Source: JAEZKC01 sp046546375 (GTDB lineage: Bacteria > Fibrobacterota > Chitinivibrionia > Chitinivibrionales > Chitinispirillaceae). From it: a stretch of DNA of 64,000 nt. Each line of letters opens with the position of its first letter. The stretch's first letter is position 1. Shown here piece by piece: positions 34,612 to 44,039 of this stretch. The position numbers and the translations under genes were made by a program. Location of the stretch: the NCBI GenBank assembly GCA_046546375.1, contig JBKGXV010000001.1, positions 120,460 through 184,459 on the forward strand, read 5' to 3'. The notes beneath the pieces are model-generated. The model did no database searches. It was not told the DNA's origin and saw only the letters and a program-made list of their open reading frames with translations.

Positions 34612-36296
34612 AGGGTTTCGCTAAACGCAAAGGAAGTATTCACTACCGCCATCTCGGAAGATACAGTGAGATCGCCTCCGTACTGGTAAAGTACGGATTC
34701 GGTGATCTTTTGTCCCGCCTCAATATCGAAAGATATCTCAGCGCCACCAATCGCATTTTCAAATCCAGAAGAAAACGTCTTAAAGGGGTCTCCCGCTGGG
34801 ACCGTGTCAGGCTGGCTCTTGAGGAACTGGGACCCACTTTCATCAAACTGGGACAGTTTGCCAGCAATCGTCCCGATGTGCTGCCCGCTGAGCTGATCAC
34901 CTCTCTGGAGAAACTTCAGGATGCCGTCCCTCCTTTTCCGGACAGCACTGCACGGGAACTGATCGAAACTGAACTTGGAAAACCGGTTGAAGAGCTTTTC
35001 AAATCGTTTCAGTCTGCACCTTTCGCCTCTGCTTCCATGGCACAAGTGCATAAGGCAACTCTTCACGATGGTACTCCTGTGGCGGTGAAAGTACAGCGCC
35101 CGCGCATCTCCGAAATGATCGCGGTCGATCTGGAAATAATGTATCATATAGCGTACCTGGTGGAAAAACATATCCAGGCCTGGGAGTTTTTCAGACCGGT
35201 TCAGTTGGTGGATGAGTTTTCCAGTGCATTGCGCAAAGAACTTGATTTCAATACCGAAGCCCTTCATTTCGAGCATTTCAGAAAGAATTTCTCCGATGAT
35301 CCAACCGTGTTCATACCTCCGGTTTTCAATAATCTGACTACCCGCAAAGTTATCACGACCGAATTTGTGGATGGTATCAAGATCACCAATATAAAAGAAC
35401 TGCTGGCAGCGGGACGGGATCCAAAGGAGATTGCCCGGAGGGGAGCCAATGCTGTCCTCAAGCAGATTTTCAAAGACGGATTCTTTCACGCAGACCCCCA
35501 TCCGGGGAATATTCTCATAAAAGAGGACAATGTGATCTGTCTTCTGGATCTGGGAATGACGGGGATTCTGACCCCCACCAGCAGGGAGCATCTCAGTGGC
35601 ATTATTATCGGTGTTGCAAACCGTGATGCTCAGCGCATCGTACGTACTCTTTATGAAATTTCAGGTCAGCAGACCAGGCGTGGGGATGAACTGGAATACG
35701 AGGTGGCGGAACTTATTCAGGAGTATGCATCTAGGGCACTTGGGCAGATAAATGTCGGTGAGGTGCTCAACCGGCTTTCGCGGCTGCTCGTGGTTCACAG
35801 GCTCAGGCTGATTCCCGGTTTTTATCTGCTGGTCAAGGCATTGGTGACCATGGAGGGGATCGGTTATAAACTCGATCCGGAATTCAATATGCTGGAGCAT
35901 CTGGAGCCTTTTGCGCGACGTCTGATTCATGAGCAGTTCAGTCCCCTGCATCTAGCTCATGAGGCATATCAGACCACTCAGGATTTTTTTTATCTTCTGA
36001 GAGATCTGCCTTCGGAATCCAGAGACATTATCCAGTTGATCAAGTCCGGCAAGGTGCATATCGAATTTGAGCACAGGGGATTGGAGCCGATGTCCAGAAA
36101 ATTCGGTCAGGTTATAAACAGGCTTGTGTTCGGACTTGTTCTGGCAGCGCTGATAGTGGGTTCATCCATTGTGGTGCTTTCGAATATACCTCCACATTTC
36201 TATGGTATGTCCTTGATAGGGTTGGGAGGTTACTTGGCTGCAGGGGTGATGGGGTTTTGGCTGCTTATAACAATTCTGCGCCATGAGCGTATGTAG
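34608..36296 (+). CDS. ABC1/UbiB family atypical kinase
   Basis: This 562-residue protein carries the family-defining KxGQ motif (FIKLGQFASNRPDVL, near 80). It also has the Ala-rich nucleotide loop ASASMAQVH, the VAVKVQRP lysine, HADPHPGN (near 294) and DLGM (near 314, replacing DFG). Two C-terminal membrane helices (about 505-555) anchor it. UbiB proteins are ATPases needed for quinone synthesis or lipid handling; whether this one acts on quinones cannot be told. The GTG start overlaps the phasin-like stop (GTGA). Confidence 0.93.
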   Translation: MKGFAKRKGSIHYRHLGRYSEIASVLVKYGFGDLLSRLNIERYLSATNRIFKSRRKRLKGVSRWDRVRLALEELGPTFIKLGQFASNRPDVLPAELITSLEKLQDAVPPFPDSTARELIETELGKPVEELFKSFQSAPFASASMAQVHKATLHDGTPVAVKVQRPRISEMIAVDLEIMYHIAYLVEKHIQAWEFFRPVQLVDEFSSALRKELDFNTEALHFEHFRKNFSDDPTVFIPPVFNNLTTRKVITTEFVDGIKITNIKELLAAGRDPKEIARRGANAVLKQIFKDGFFHADPHPGNILIKEDNVICLLDLGMTGILTPTSREHLSGIIIGVANRDAQRIVRTLYEISGQQTRRGDELEYEVAELIQEYASRALGQINVGEVLNRLSRLLVVHRLRLIPGFYLLVKALVTMEGIGYKLDPEFNMLEHLEPFARRLIHEQFSPLHLAHEAYQTTQDFFYLLRDLPSESRDIIQLIKSGKVHIEFEHRGLEPMSRKFGQVINRLVFGLVLAALIVGSSIVVLSNIPPHFYGMSLIGLGGYLAAGVMGFWLLITILRHERM

Positions 36297-36378
36297 TATA
36301 AATGAGAAAATAGCTTTGGACATGGAGCAATCATCTTCTATTTTGTCCTTTGCGCCGAGATTCCGTTTCGGGAATTAG

Positions 36379-36406
36379 GCCCGGAGTTTTCAGCATACCG
36401 GGCTTT
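36379..36406 (+). terminator. GC-rich hairpin after the UbiB gene
   Basis: GCCCGG (36379-36384) pairs with CCGGGC (36398-36403) followed by only three T. It may be a weak terminator, or may shape translation of the next gene, whose likely TTG start lies just beyond. Confidence 0.4.
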
Positions 36407-36416
36407 GGGAGGTTAT

Positions 36417-37262
36417 TTGAGATTTCTTTCTGAACTTCACAGAAGCATCTTTGATCCTGCGTTTTACTGGGAGGTGCTTCATTTCAAAAAAACTCGTATT
36501 GTATTTTTCATTGTTAAGCTCTTGATTTTCACTTCTTTGCTCTCCGGGCTTGCAAAGACTTACTATCTGACTCATCCCCAGCGTGGAATATCCGCTCAGG
36601 TGGAAGCGCTTTTTTCCGGAATCGAAATAGAAAATGGTCGCTTGTACGTAAACCGGGCAGTCCCGTATGTGGCTCCAAAGGAGTTGGTTGCTTCCGTTAT
36701 GGACAGATTGGTCGGGGTTCCCAACCTTTTTCAACAGCTCCCCGATACTTTTCTTGTAGTGGATACCAGAGCCGACAGTGAGTGGCGCATTGAGAGCAAC
36801 CCTCAGATCATTATGAGAAACGAATCTGTGTTGGTGGATATGAAAACCTCACAGGCGGTGATTCCTTATGAGCAGATACTGGGTGGAAAAAAAGATTTTG
36901 CGTTTACTGCTTCAAAAATACAGGACTTCTTCAACAGTTATTTTTCCGGATTGGTGGTTCACTTTGTTTTCTGGAATCTGTTTTTCGGGGCTTCGTCGGT
37001 TGTGTTGAGTGTGTTTTTCCTGTCCCTGGCTGCTTATCTCTTCAGGGCGGATAAACTCAAAAGATTCAGTCATTTTTTGAAACTGGCTTGTTTTTCCATT
37101 TCACCGATTCTGGTGGGAACGTCACTAGTGGCGTTATCCGGAGTGAGAGCGGAGTGGACGTGGCACTTTTTTATCATCATTTCTACAGTGGTAATGTTCC
37201 GGGCTATGGCTTATACTTCTGCCAGGGAGCGCTCGGAGGAAAAAAAGAAGGGTTTGGAGTAA
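36417..37262 (+). CDS. DUF1189-like membrane protein
   Basis: About 281 residues. One membrane segment near the N-terminus (FFIVKLLIFTSLLSGLA), an extracytoplasmic middle (about 50-170) with VPNLFQQLPDTFLVVDTRAD, then three to four membrane segments (about 175-265) and a charged tail. The order and the LPD-x-F / DT pattern resemble DUF1189, a family without known function. The start is unclear: a GGAGG site lies four bases before TTG 36417, and TTG 36405 is also in frame. Confidence 0.7.
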   Translation: MRFLSELHRSIFDPAFYWEVLHFKKTRIVFFIVKLLIFTSLLSGLAKTYYLTHPQRGISAQVEALFSGIEIENGRLYVNRAVPYVAPKELVASVMDRLVGVPNLFQQLPDTFLVVDTRADSEWRIESNPQIIMRNESVLVDMKTSQAVIPYEQILGGKKDFAFTASKIQDFFNSYFSGLVVHFVFWNLFFGASSVVLSVFFLSLAAYLFRADKLKRFSHFLKLACFSISPILVGTSLVALSGVRAEWTWHFFIIISTVVMFRAMAYTSARERSEEKKKGLE

Positions 37263-37266
37263 CTGT

Positions 37267-38148
37267 ATGCTGAATATCGAACAGAAAAAAGGGGATTCGT
37301 CCCGTTTGGATGGCCATGTGACCGTGTATGCTATTATCGACATGGATCCTGCAGATTTGATGAATATGAAGCACCCTATTGCTTCCATGGTTCATTCTGG
37401 CCTTCTGGTTGCCCAGGGAAACTTTAAAGAGCAGAACAGTTTGAGGGATTTTTTACGTTCCGAGATGGGTATTTCATTTGAGGATGAGGGAATCGGGGAG
37501 GGACTTTCTCAGCTTCTGGAAAAAATGGATGGTCTGGAATCGGCCCTTGATCCTCAGAAATTACGGGATCGGCTTGAGAATATGGGTGAATTGGAGGAGT
37601 TCATACCCACTCCTGCCAAAATTGTTCCATTTCACTCCGAGCAGGAGATACTCGCCCAGGAGGGGGATGTGTTTTTCGTTGGAGTCTTCAAAAACGTGGG
37701 AAATGCGGTTCTGAGTGTCAATGCAGTGCCTATTGTGTACCAGTCTGTGTTCCGCGAGCAGCAGATGCACACAGTCCGCAATGAGATCGAGACCCTTATA
37801 GCTCAAATAGAACGCAATGAAACACTTTCCGGCCTCACTGTTTCATCTCCGGAAATAGATCCGGAAGAAAAGCTGCTTAAGGATTTTATTCCTACTATGC
37901 TTTATCAGAAAAGGGATACTTCCGGTTTTGCTGCGGCTCTAAGGCAGTTCCGTTCATTTATGAGTGGGTATCGTTTTCAGGAGGATGTGGAAACGATCAT
38001 ATCCGTTATTTCAAAGCAGGAGGAGCTTACCTCGAAGGATTTTCGACTTCTTGAACTTTATGCCAAAAAAATAGCCCTTGTTCAGAAAGAGGCTTTTTCA
38101 GAGGCTGAGAGTGTTGTGAAGGAAATTGAGCAGCTTAAATCTTCCTGA
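37267..38148 (+). CDS. Soluble protein of unknown function
   Basis: This 293-residue protein has no signal peptide or membrane segment. The N-terminal third has the segment GHVTVYAIIDMDPADLM and later FVGVFKNVGNAVLSVNAVPIVY, suggesting a beta sandwich. A helical C-terminal half (about 165-293) is rich in Glu and Lys. I do not recognise it. The ATG lies five bases after the DUF1189-like stop, so it belongs to the phasin-UbiB-DUF1189 operon and may work with that membrane protein. Confidence 0.65.
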   Translation: MLNIEQKKGDSSRLDGHVTVYAIIDMDPADLMNMKHPIASMVHSGLLVAQGNFKEQNSLRDFLRSEMGISFEDEGIGEGLSQLLEKMDGLESALDPQKLRDRLENMGELEEFIPTPAKIVPFHSEQEILAQEGDVFFVGVFKNVGNAVLSVNAVPIVYQSVFREQQMHTVRNEIETLIAQIERNETLSGLTVSSPEIDPEEKLLKDFIPTMLYQKRDTSGFAAALRQFRSFMSGYRFQEDVETIISVISKQEELTSKDFRLLELYAKKIALVQKEAFSEAESVVKEIEQLKSS

Positions 38149-38384
38149 TTGCTTGTATTCAGTCTGTTTTCTATACCTTTGAACAGAGAAAAATTAATAT
38201 GGAATTTCTTTGTTTTTCTGTTGTTAGTATTATTTTTTTAATATGGTCCTTAAAGGAATTTTATTGGAGAATATTAATGAAAGAATAATATCTGGCTCCA
38301 GTTTGTAAAAACGGACAAGTTTTGGGGTCATTGGTTCGTAATCATTGCTTCGTAACAGCCACTATTAGCTTAGAGAGAGACAGT

Positions 38385-40052
38385 ATGCAAGTTGACGGTC
38401 ATTTGCTTGCCCGCATCATTGAGAATACACCGATCGGAATACTTATAATGCAGTACAACGGGGTGGTTGTGTTTGTAAATGGCTACGCCCTGAATCTGTT
38501 CGACTGTGGAAAAAATGATCTGTTGGGGAAATCTCTTGAACCGTTCATTTCTGGCCGGGATAATGCTCTTGGATGGAGCACCTTATGGAACGGTATCCTG
38601 AATGGCACAATTGAAAATTCGGAAATAATTGTCATTACCAGAAATGATATGTCAGATGTGATTTGTTCCATGAGCAGTTTCAGAGTGAAGGGGACGGGTA
38701 TTTATCCGGATTGTATTGCACTGGTACTTCGGGACATCACCTCTGAGCAGATAGTTGCAGAGCAGATTGAGAAGAAAAACATAGAAATGGCTAAAATGAA
38801 TACCGAATTGATTCGGTCCAATGCCGAACTCAAAAAGGTATCGGAACTGAAGTCGAATTTCTTAAGTATTGCTTCTCACGAACTCAAAACTCCCCTTACA
38901 TCCATAAAGGGTTATTCCGATATAATCATCGATAACATGAAGGATAAGCTCGATAGTGGGATCTATCGCATGATAGAGAGTATTAATCGGGCCGCTGACC
39001 GCCTTCACAGGGTTGTGAATAACATTCTCGATGTTACCAGAATCGAACAGAAAAGATTGAGGCTTAGACCGGAACAGCTTGATTTGGGTTTGATGGCGCA
39101 TGATTGCATTGAAGAGCTATCTCAGTTTACTCAGAAACGGGGTATTGATTTTCACTGCAACATCCTGGAACTGCCACTGTTCTACGGTGACAAGATGCGG
39201 ATGCAGCAGGTTTTCACCAATCTTTTCAGCAATGCCATAAAGTATTCTCCTGATGGATCCTCTGTGGATGTGTATATAGGAGTGGAGCACGACAGTCATT
39301 TCCATATGATTGTTAAAGATCATGGGATTGGAATCGATCAAACTGAACAGAAGAATATTTTTGATCCTTTCTACGAGGTGGGTAGTACGACTCGGCACAG
39401 TACCGATTGTGCCAAATTCATGGGTGGCGGTACAGGCTTGGGATTGTCTATTGTGAAGGGGATAATAGAGCGTCATGGTGGAAAAATCTGGGTTGAGAGT
39501 GAAGGAGTGCAGGATGGTGTATTTCCCGGAAGTGAGTTTCATGTTGTGCTTCCTATTCAATCCGAAATCAGTTGGGATGATGATGAGACAAAGTCTCTTT
39601 ATTTTGAGAGAATAGATGAGAGTGATCCTGAAGATGAATTCGAAAATGTGGAGGTTGAAGAGGAAAGACCAACAATTCTCTTCATTGATGCCGACAGGGA
39701 AGCGGTAGAGATCGCTCGGATGGTTTTGGAGAATGTGTTTGATATAATCGTGGCTGAGAGTGGGGAGCAGGGGCTTTCTGTTGCTTTTGACAGGAGACCT
39801 TCAGTGATTCTGGTGGATTCATATCTTCCCGGACTCAACGGATATAGAATCTGTAGAATACTTCGCTCTCAGGAAGAAACCAGAGAGATTCCAATTGCGT
39901 TCTTCTCTGCGGGGACACAGAATGATGAGATACAGCGCTGTTTTGCAAGTGGTGCGGATGATTTCATCGTGAAACCCTTCAGTGGCAGGGAGCTGGTGGA
40001 GAAAATCTGGCGCCTGCTTATGAAAAAGAAAGAGGAGGAGACCTTCAAATAG
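38385..40052 (+). CDS. PAS-histidine kinase with C-terminal receiver domain
   Basis: This 555-residue hybrid kinase has no membrane segments. A PAS domain (about 8-110, GILIMQYNGVVVFVNGYALNLF), a short coiled coil, then the dimerisation domain with SHELKTP (His165) follow in order. The ATPase domain has NLFSNAIKYS, DHGIGI and GGGTGLGLSIVKGI. The receiver domain (about 430-550) has FIDADRE, phospho-acceptor Asp478 in LVDSYLPG and VKPF. It should sense a cytoplasmic signal. No cognate response regulator is adjacent. An in-frame TTG near 38322 is a poorer start than ATG 38385. Confidence 0.93.
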   Translation: MQVDGHLLARIIENTPIGILIMQYNGVVVFVNGYALNLFDCGKNDLLGKSLEPFISGRDNALGWSTLWNGILNGTIENSEIIVITRNDMSDVICSMSSFRVKGTGIYPDCIALVLRDITSEQIVAEQIEKKNIEMAKMNTELIRSNAELKKVSELKSNFLSIASHELKTPLTSIKGYSDIIIDNMKDKLDSGIYRMIESINRAADRLHRVVNNILDVTRIEQKRLRLRPEQLDLGLMAHDCIEELSQFTQKRGIDFHCNILELPLFYGDKMRMQQVFTNLFSNAIKYSPDGSSVDVYIGVEHDSHFHMIVKDHGIGIDQTEQKNIFDPFYEVGSTTRHSTDCAKFMGGGTGLGLSIVKGIIERHGGKIWVESEGVQDGVFPGSEFHVVLPIQSEISWDDDETKSLYFERIDESDPEDEFENVEVEEERPTILFIDADREAVEIARMVLENVFDIIVAESGEQGLSVAFDRRPSVILVDSYLPGLNGYRICRILRSQEETREIPIAFFSAGTQNDEIQRCFASGADDFIVKPFSGRELVEKIWRLLMKKKEEETFK

Positions 40053-40189
40053 GTATTCATCTTTTTTCTTTTAAAAAAAACACACCATTTTATCATCTTC
40101 TGCAGAAAAGTTTGGACCGTTCTTTTCTGCTTTTCTTTTATCAGATCGGAATAAACTCTCTATCCTGATAGAACCAATTAGATAGGGAC

Positions 40190-40207
40190 ACATACCTGAA
40201 GGTATGT
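40190..40207. repeat. Perfect 8-base palindrome between kinase and SH3 genes
   Basis: ACATACCT (40190-40197) and AGGTATGT (40200-40207) form an inverted repeat with a two-base centre. No T-run follows, so it looks more like a protein-binding site than a terminator. Confidence 0.4.
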
Positions 40208-40256
40208 CGGGCTGAAGATATCGTTATATTTTCAATGTTGGTTAGTGTGTTTTTAT

Positions 40257-40288
40257 AAAAAAAAAGCAGACCTTGAAGGTCTGCTTTA
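40257..40288 (-). terminator. Rho-independent terminator after the SH3-type gene
   Basis: AAAGCAGACCTT and AAGGTCTGCTTT form a near-perfect stem; on the minus strand it is followed by a run of about nine T. It lies some 25 bases after the SH3 gene stop. Confidence 0.88.
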
Positions 40289-40311
40289 AGATCGTTGTAT
40301 GAACTGTTTTT

Positions 40312-40755
40312 TTATCGAGCAAGTCTTTGTATAGTTTCCTTATCGACGTTCTCTTTTAGTGCTTCCTTAAAAGAGCGGTCCAAGTTGATAGGGTCTGCAT
40401 CAGGATCGTCCATATCCATAATGTACACAGGAGTTGGGTTGTCCAAGTATCCGATAACTTCTGCATCCTCGAACACGAAGGATCTGCTCTTGCTATCTGA
40501 GCTCACTGCAGACACGAGGTTCTTCTCCACCCATCCTTCCTGTCCGGAAGATGTCTCGATTTTATAGTGATCACCTTTCTTTTTGACTACATCCAGATAA
40601 TCACTGGGACCGACTGTGAAAATCGGTTCTTCATAAGTTTCTCGTATTCGGTTTTCGTAGATTCCCACTTCGTTTTTTGTAGGTTTGACCGATTCCTGAG
40701 CGAAGGTGGTGAACACAAAACATGCAAGGATCAGTGACCACTTGCTTAAACGCAT
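40312..40755 (-). CDS. Secreted bacterial SH3-type protein
   Basis: This 147-residue protein has a signal peptide ending FTTFA-QES. About 45-85 is a bacterial SH3 (SH3b) fold with LDVVKKKGDHYKIETSSGQEGWVEKNLV, the usual GxxGWV core. The acidic C-terminal 60 residues are of unknown fold. SH3b domains often bind cell-wall peptides or proteins. AAGGAG before ATG 40755 supports the start. It stands alone with its own terminator. Confidence 0.8.
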   Translation of the reverse strand: MRLSKWSLILACFVFTTFAQESVKPTKNEVGIYENRIRETYEEPIFTVGPSDYLDVVKKKGDHYKIETSSGQEGWVEKNLVSAVSSDSKSRSFVFEDAEVIGYLDNPTPVYIMDMDDPDADPINLDRSFKEALKENVDKETIQRLAR

Positions 40756-40850
40756 AATTATCTCCTTTTGATGTTGGACTATTCAAAACTCTATAGATTA
40801 TAATAATATTTTTTCAGAGCAAAAGCAATTTTTTATTCAAAATCTTCACC

Positions 40851-42305
40851 CTATTCACAGGGGTAGGCCACATCCATTTCTTTTGCCGCCTTGGTTTCAT
40901 TCAGGCGGCTTACAGGAGTGCAAATAGGTGTCTCTTTCAGTTTCTCCGGATTCTCCTGAGCTTCTTTTGAAAGCTTGATCATTGCATCCACAAAAAAATC
41001 CAGTGTTTCCTTGCTTTCGGTTTCGGTCGGCTCTATCATCAGCGCTTCTTTGACTATAAGCGGGAAATAGACAGTGGGGGGGTGGAATCCCTTGTCTATC
41101 AACCCCTTAGCTATATCCAGCGCACTTACTTTATGCTTAAGCTGACGATTTGCGCTGAGAACACACTCATGCATACATGTTTTCAGAAAAGGAACATCAA
41201 AGTGCTCTTTTAGAGAATGCATTATGTAGTTGGCATTGAGGACTGCCTGCTCGCTTACCTGGCGCAGACCGTTGCCTCCCTGAATGAGAATATAAGCATA
41301 AGCCTTCAGGCATACCAGAAAATTGCCATAGAAAGGAGCTATATAGCCGATTGATTGAGGATAGTCGTAATCAAGTGTATAGGTGCCATCAGACCGTTTG
41401 GTGATTCTGGAAATCGGCAGAAACGGTTTCAAATGTTCTTTTACCCCTATCGGGCCAGATCCGGGCCCCCCGCCCCCATGAGGTGTACCGAATGTCTTGT
41501 GCAGATTCACGTGCATACAATCGAAATCTGAATCTCCCGGACGGAATTTTCCCATGATCGCATTCAGATTGGCTCCATCATAGTAGAGTTGTGCGTCGTA
41601 GGAGTGTACCAGGTCGGCAATTTCCTTGATTTTCGAATTGAACAGACCCAGTGTGTTGGGATTTGTGAGCATGACTGCGGCAGTCCGATCATTTAGAGCT
41701 GATTTGAGCTTTTCCATATCCAGAATTCCGTTTTCCGGATCTGTAGGAATGGATTTGATGCGGTATCCCGCTATGGCTCCGCTTGAGGGGTTGGTACCGT
41801 GTGCTTCATCGGGTATGAGTACCTCAGTTTTGTGATTTCCTTTGCTGCGATGGTATGCCGCTATGAGCATCATACCCGTGAGTTCACCATGGGCGCCGGC
41901 CAGAGGCTGAAGTGTGTAGGCATCCATTCCCGTGATTTCGCAAAGAAGTCTCTCCAATTCGTGGAGTACTGCCAGAGCGCCTTGAGTGAGCATTCCACCT
42001 CGACGCAGTTGCGGAAGCAGAGGATGGAGATTGGAGAAACCTTCCAAAGCTGCAATTTTTTCGCACACTTTGGGGTTGTATTTCATTGTGCATGAGCCCA
42101 GAGGGTAGAAGTTGGTATCAACTCCATAATTTTTTCTGGACAGGGCAGTAAAATGCCGTACCACATCCAGCTCCGAAAGTTCGCAAAGCTGCGGTTCATT
42201 TATTCTTCTGTACTTTTCGGCAATGGCAGCTTCGGTGGGGACATCATTTTCCGGAAGACTCACTCCCTGGCGTCCCTTTACAGATTTACTGAATATCACT
42301 GACAT
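40851..42305 (-). CDS. gcvPB: Glycine dehydrogenase (decarboxylating) subunit 2
   Basis: The P-protein of the glycine cleavage system decarboxylates glycine with pyridoxal phosphate and loads the aminomethyl group on GcvH. In this genome it is split in two. This 484-residue half holds the cofactor lysine in NLHKTFGTPHGGGGPG (near 270) and the glycine-binding start GVDTNFYPLGSCTMKYNP. The ATG at 42305 overlaps the gcvPA stop by ten bases, so the halves are translated together. The frame is open to 42458 inside gcvPA, which is not real coding. Confidence 0.95.
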   Translation of the reverse strand: MSVIFSKSVKGRQGVSLPENDVPTEAAIAEKYRRINEPQLCELSELDVVRHFTALSRKNYGVDTNFYPLGSCTMKYNPKVCEKIAALEGFSNLHPLLPQLRRGGMLTQGALAVLHELERLLCEITGMDAYTLQPLAGAHGELTGMMLIAAYHRSKGNHKTEVLIPDEAHGTNPSSGAIAGYRIKSIPTDPENGILDMEKLKSALNDRTAAVMLTNPNTLGLFNSKIKEIADLVHSYDAQLYYDGANLNAIMGKFRPGDSDFDCMHVNLHKTFGTPHGGGGPGSGPIGVKEHLKPFLPISRITKRSDGTYTLDYDYPQSIGYIAPFYGNFLVCLKAYAYILIQGGNGLRQVSEQAVLNANYIMHSLKEHFDVPFLKTCMHECVLSANRQLKHKVSALDIAKGLIDKGFHPPTVYFPLIVKEALMIEPTETESKETLDFFVDAMIKLSKEAQENPEKLKETPICTPVSRLNETKAAKEMDVAYPCE

Positions 42306-43633
42306 AAAGCCCCTTCCAGATTTTCCGCGAAAATACCGATTTGCTGTTTGGTACGTTTCTCGGTTACTGCCACAAGAAGGTAATTCTGCATTCCTTTGTA
42401 ATATCTTCCCAAGGGGAATCCGGCAGCAAATCCTTTTTCGATCATACGTCCGACGCACTCTGCTGCATCCATGGGCAGCTTGACTGTGAATTCATTGAAG
42501 GTGGGGGATGACTCCATTACTTCAACCATGGGAATGGCTTTGAGTCGTTCCTTGGCGTAATAAGCTTTGTTGATGCACAGAGTGGCCACTTTTTTCAGCC
42601 CTTCTTTGCCCAAAAGGCTTAAATAGATATGAGCTCTGAGGGCACAGAGCGCTTCATTGGTACAGATATTCGAAGTTGCTTTTTCTCTGCGTATATGCTG
42701 CTCCCGGGCCTGAAGGGAAAGCACGAAACCTTCTCTGTTCTGACTGTCTACTGTTTTGGCGGCTATTCGGCCGGGCATTTTACGAACCAGTTTTTTTCTT
42801 GTAGCCATAAAGCCCAGATAGGGTCCTCCAAAAGAGAGAGGAATACCAAGGGACTGTCCCTCTCCCGTGGCAATATCGATTCCCTGTTCACTGGGGCTTT
42901 TCAGCAGAGACATTGCGATGGGGTATACCGACTGTATCGTGAGAGTTCCCATGGACTGGCATTTCTGTGCTACATCAGAATGATCATCAATCACACCGAA
43001 GAAATTGGGATTTTGGAGAACAACTGCCGCTGTTCTCACATCAATTTCACTGAAGAGTTTGTCTCTATCGCTTTGACCGTGAGATACATCAATCTCCACC
43101 AGTTCGATATTGAGATTGGCGGTATATGAAAACAGCATTTTGCGGTAAATGGGGTTTACTCCGCCGTCGATAACAACTTTGGGACGTCCGGTTGCATTCA
43201 GCGCCATTTGACACGCTTCATACAGAGCTGTTCCACCATCATAAAGAGATGCATTGGACACTTCCATGCCAGTAAGCCGGCAAATGTGAGATTGGTATTC
43301 ATAAATTGCCTGGAGAGTCCCCTGAGACAGTTCCGGCTGATACGGGGTGTAGGCGGTGTAAAATTCGCTCCGTTCACTGAGAGCATCTACAGCAGCAGGT
43401 ATGAAGTGGTCATAAAACCCGCCGCCCAGAAAGGAGGTAAGATGCGAAAAGTTCTGCTGTGAAAGCTTTTCACAGTGACTCAGTACCTCCAGCTCCGACT
43501 TCCCCTTTGGAAGAGAATAGGAGCGGGGTGTGAGGCTTTGAGGAATGTCTGTGAACAGATCATCTATGGAGGACAGTCCGCATTTTTCGAGCATCTCCGT
43601 TTGCTGCTCTGGAGTGTTGGGGGTATAACTCAT
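42296..43633 (-). CDS. gcvPA: Glycine dehydrogenase (decarboxylating) subunit 1
   Basis: This 445-residue first half of the split P-protein starts MSYTPNTPEQQTEML as usual. It has FLGGGFYDHFIPAAVDAL, AYTPYQPELSQGTLQ and EGQSLGIPLSFGGPYLGF. It pairs with GcvPB; alone it lacks the cofactor lysine. Its ATG directly follows the gcvH stop. Confidence 0.95.
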   Translation of the reverse strand: MSYTPNTPEQQTEMLEKCGLSSIDDLFTDIPQSLTPRSYSLPKGKSELEVLSHCEKLSQQNFSHLTSFLGGGFYDHFIPAAVDALSERSEFYTAYTPYQPELSQGTLQAIYEYQSHICRLTGMEVSNASLYDGGTALYEACQMALNATGRPKVVIDGGVNPIYRKMLFSYTANLNIELVEIDVSHGQSDRDKLFSEIDVRTAAVVLQNPNFFGVIDDHSDVAQKCQSMGTLTIQSVYPIAMSLLKSPSEQGIDIATGEGQSLGIPLSFGGPYLGFMATRKKLVRKMPGRIAAKTVDSQNREGFVLSLQAREQHIRREKATSNICTNEALCALRAHIYLSLLGKEGLKKVATLCINKAYYAKERLKAIPMVEVMESSPTFNEFTVKLPMDAAECVGRMIEKGFAAGFPLGRYYKGMQNYLLVAVTEKRTKQQIGIFAENLEGALCQ

Positions 43634-44014
43634 TCAGATAGTCTCCAAGTATTTTTCATACTCTTCGGAATTCATCAGTTGATCATATTCCGATTTATCT
43701 GAAAACTTCACGGTGAAAAGCCAGCCGGCACCGAACGGATCATTATTGATCTGCTCAGGAGCGGAATCCAGAGTATCATTGGTTTCGATCACCTCTCCTG
43801 AAACGGGTGAAAAGATATCGCTAGCCGCTTTAACGGATTCGATCACACCCGCTTCGGAACCCTTGCTGATTGCTTTTCCGACCTGCGGAAGTTCTACAAA
43901 GGTGATGTCTCCCAAACTGTCCTGGGCATGTTCGGTGATACCTACTCTAGCATTTTCGCCTTCCAGCTGTACCCATTCGTGTGTTTTGGAATATTTACGA
44001 TCATCGGGGGTCAT
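43634..44014 (-). CDS. gcvH: Glycine cleavage system H protein
   Basis: This 126-residue carrier protein has lipoyl lysine Lys62 in GVIESVKAASDIFSPVSG. HEWVQLEG and the C-terminal GAGWLFTVKFSD are typical. The ATG at 44014 with GGAGC just upstream is the true start; a longer frame to 44050 runs into the end of gcvT. Confidence 0.96.
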   Translation of the reverse strand: MTPDDRKYSKTHEWVQLEGENARVGITEHAQDSLGDITFVELPQVGKAISKGSEAGVIESVKAASDIFSPVSGEVIETNDTLDSAPEQINNDPFGAGWLFTVKFSDKSEYDQLMNSEEYEKYLETI

Positions 44015-44039
44015 AGGTGCTCCTTTGTAAAAACGATGT

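Noticed and set aside
34533..35591. Long open frame of 352 codons on the minus strand
   Set aside because: It lies fully opposite the UbiB kinase gene, whose motifs are all intact, and its translation shows no coherent domain.
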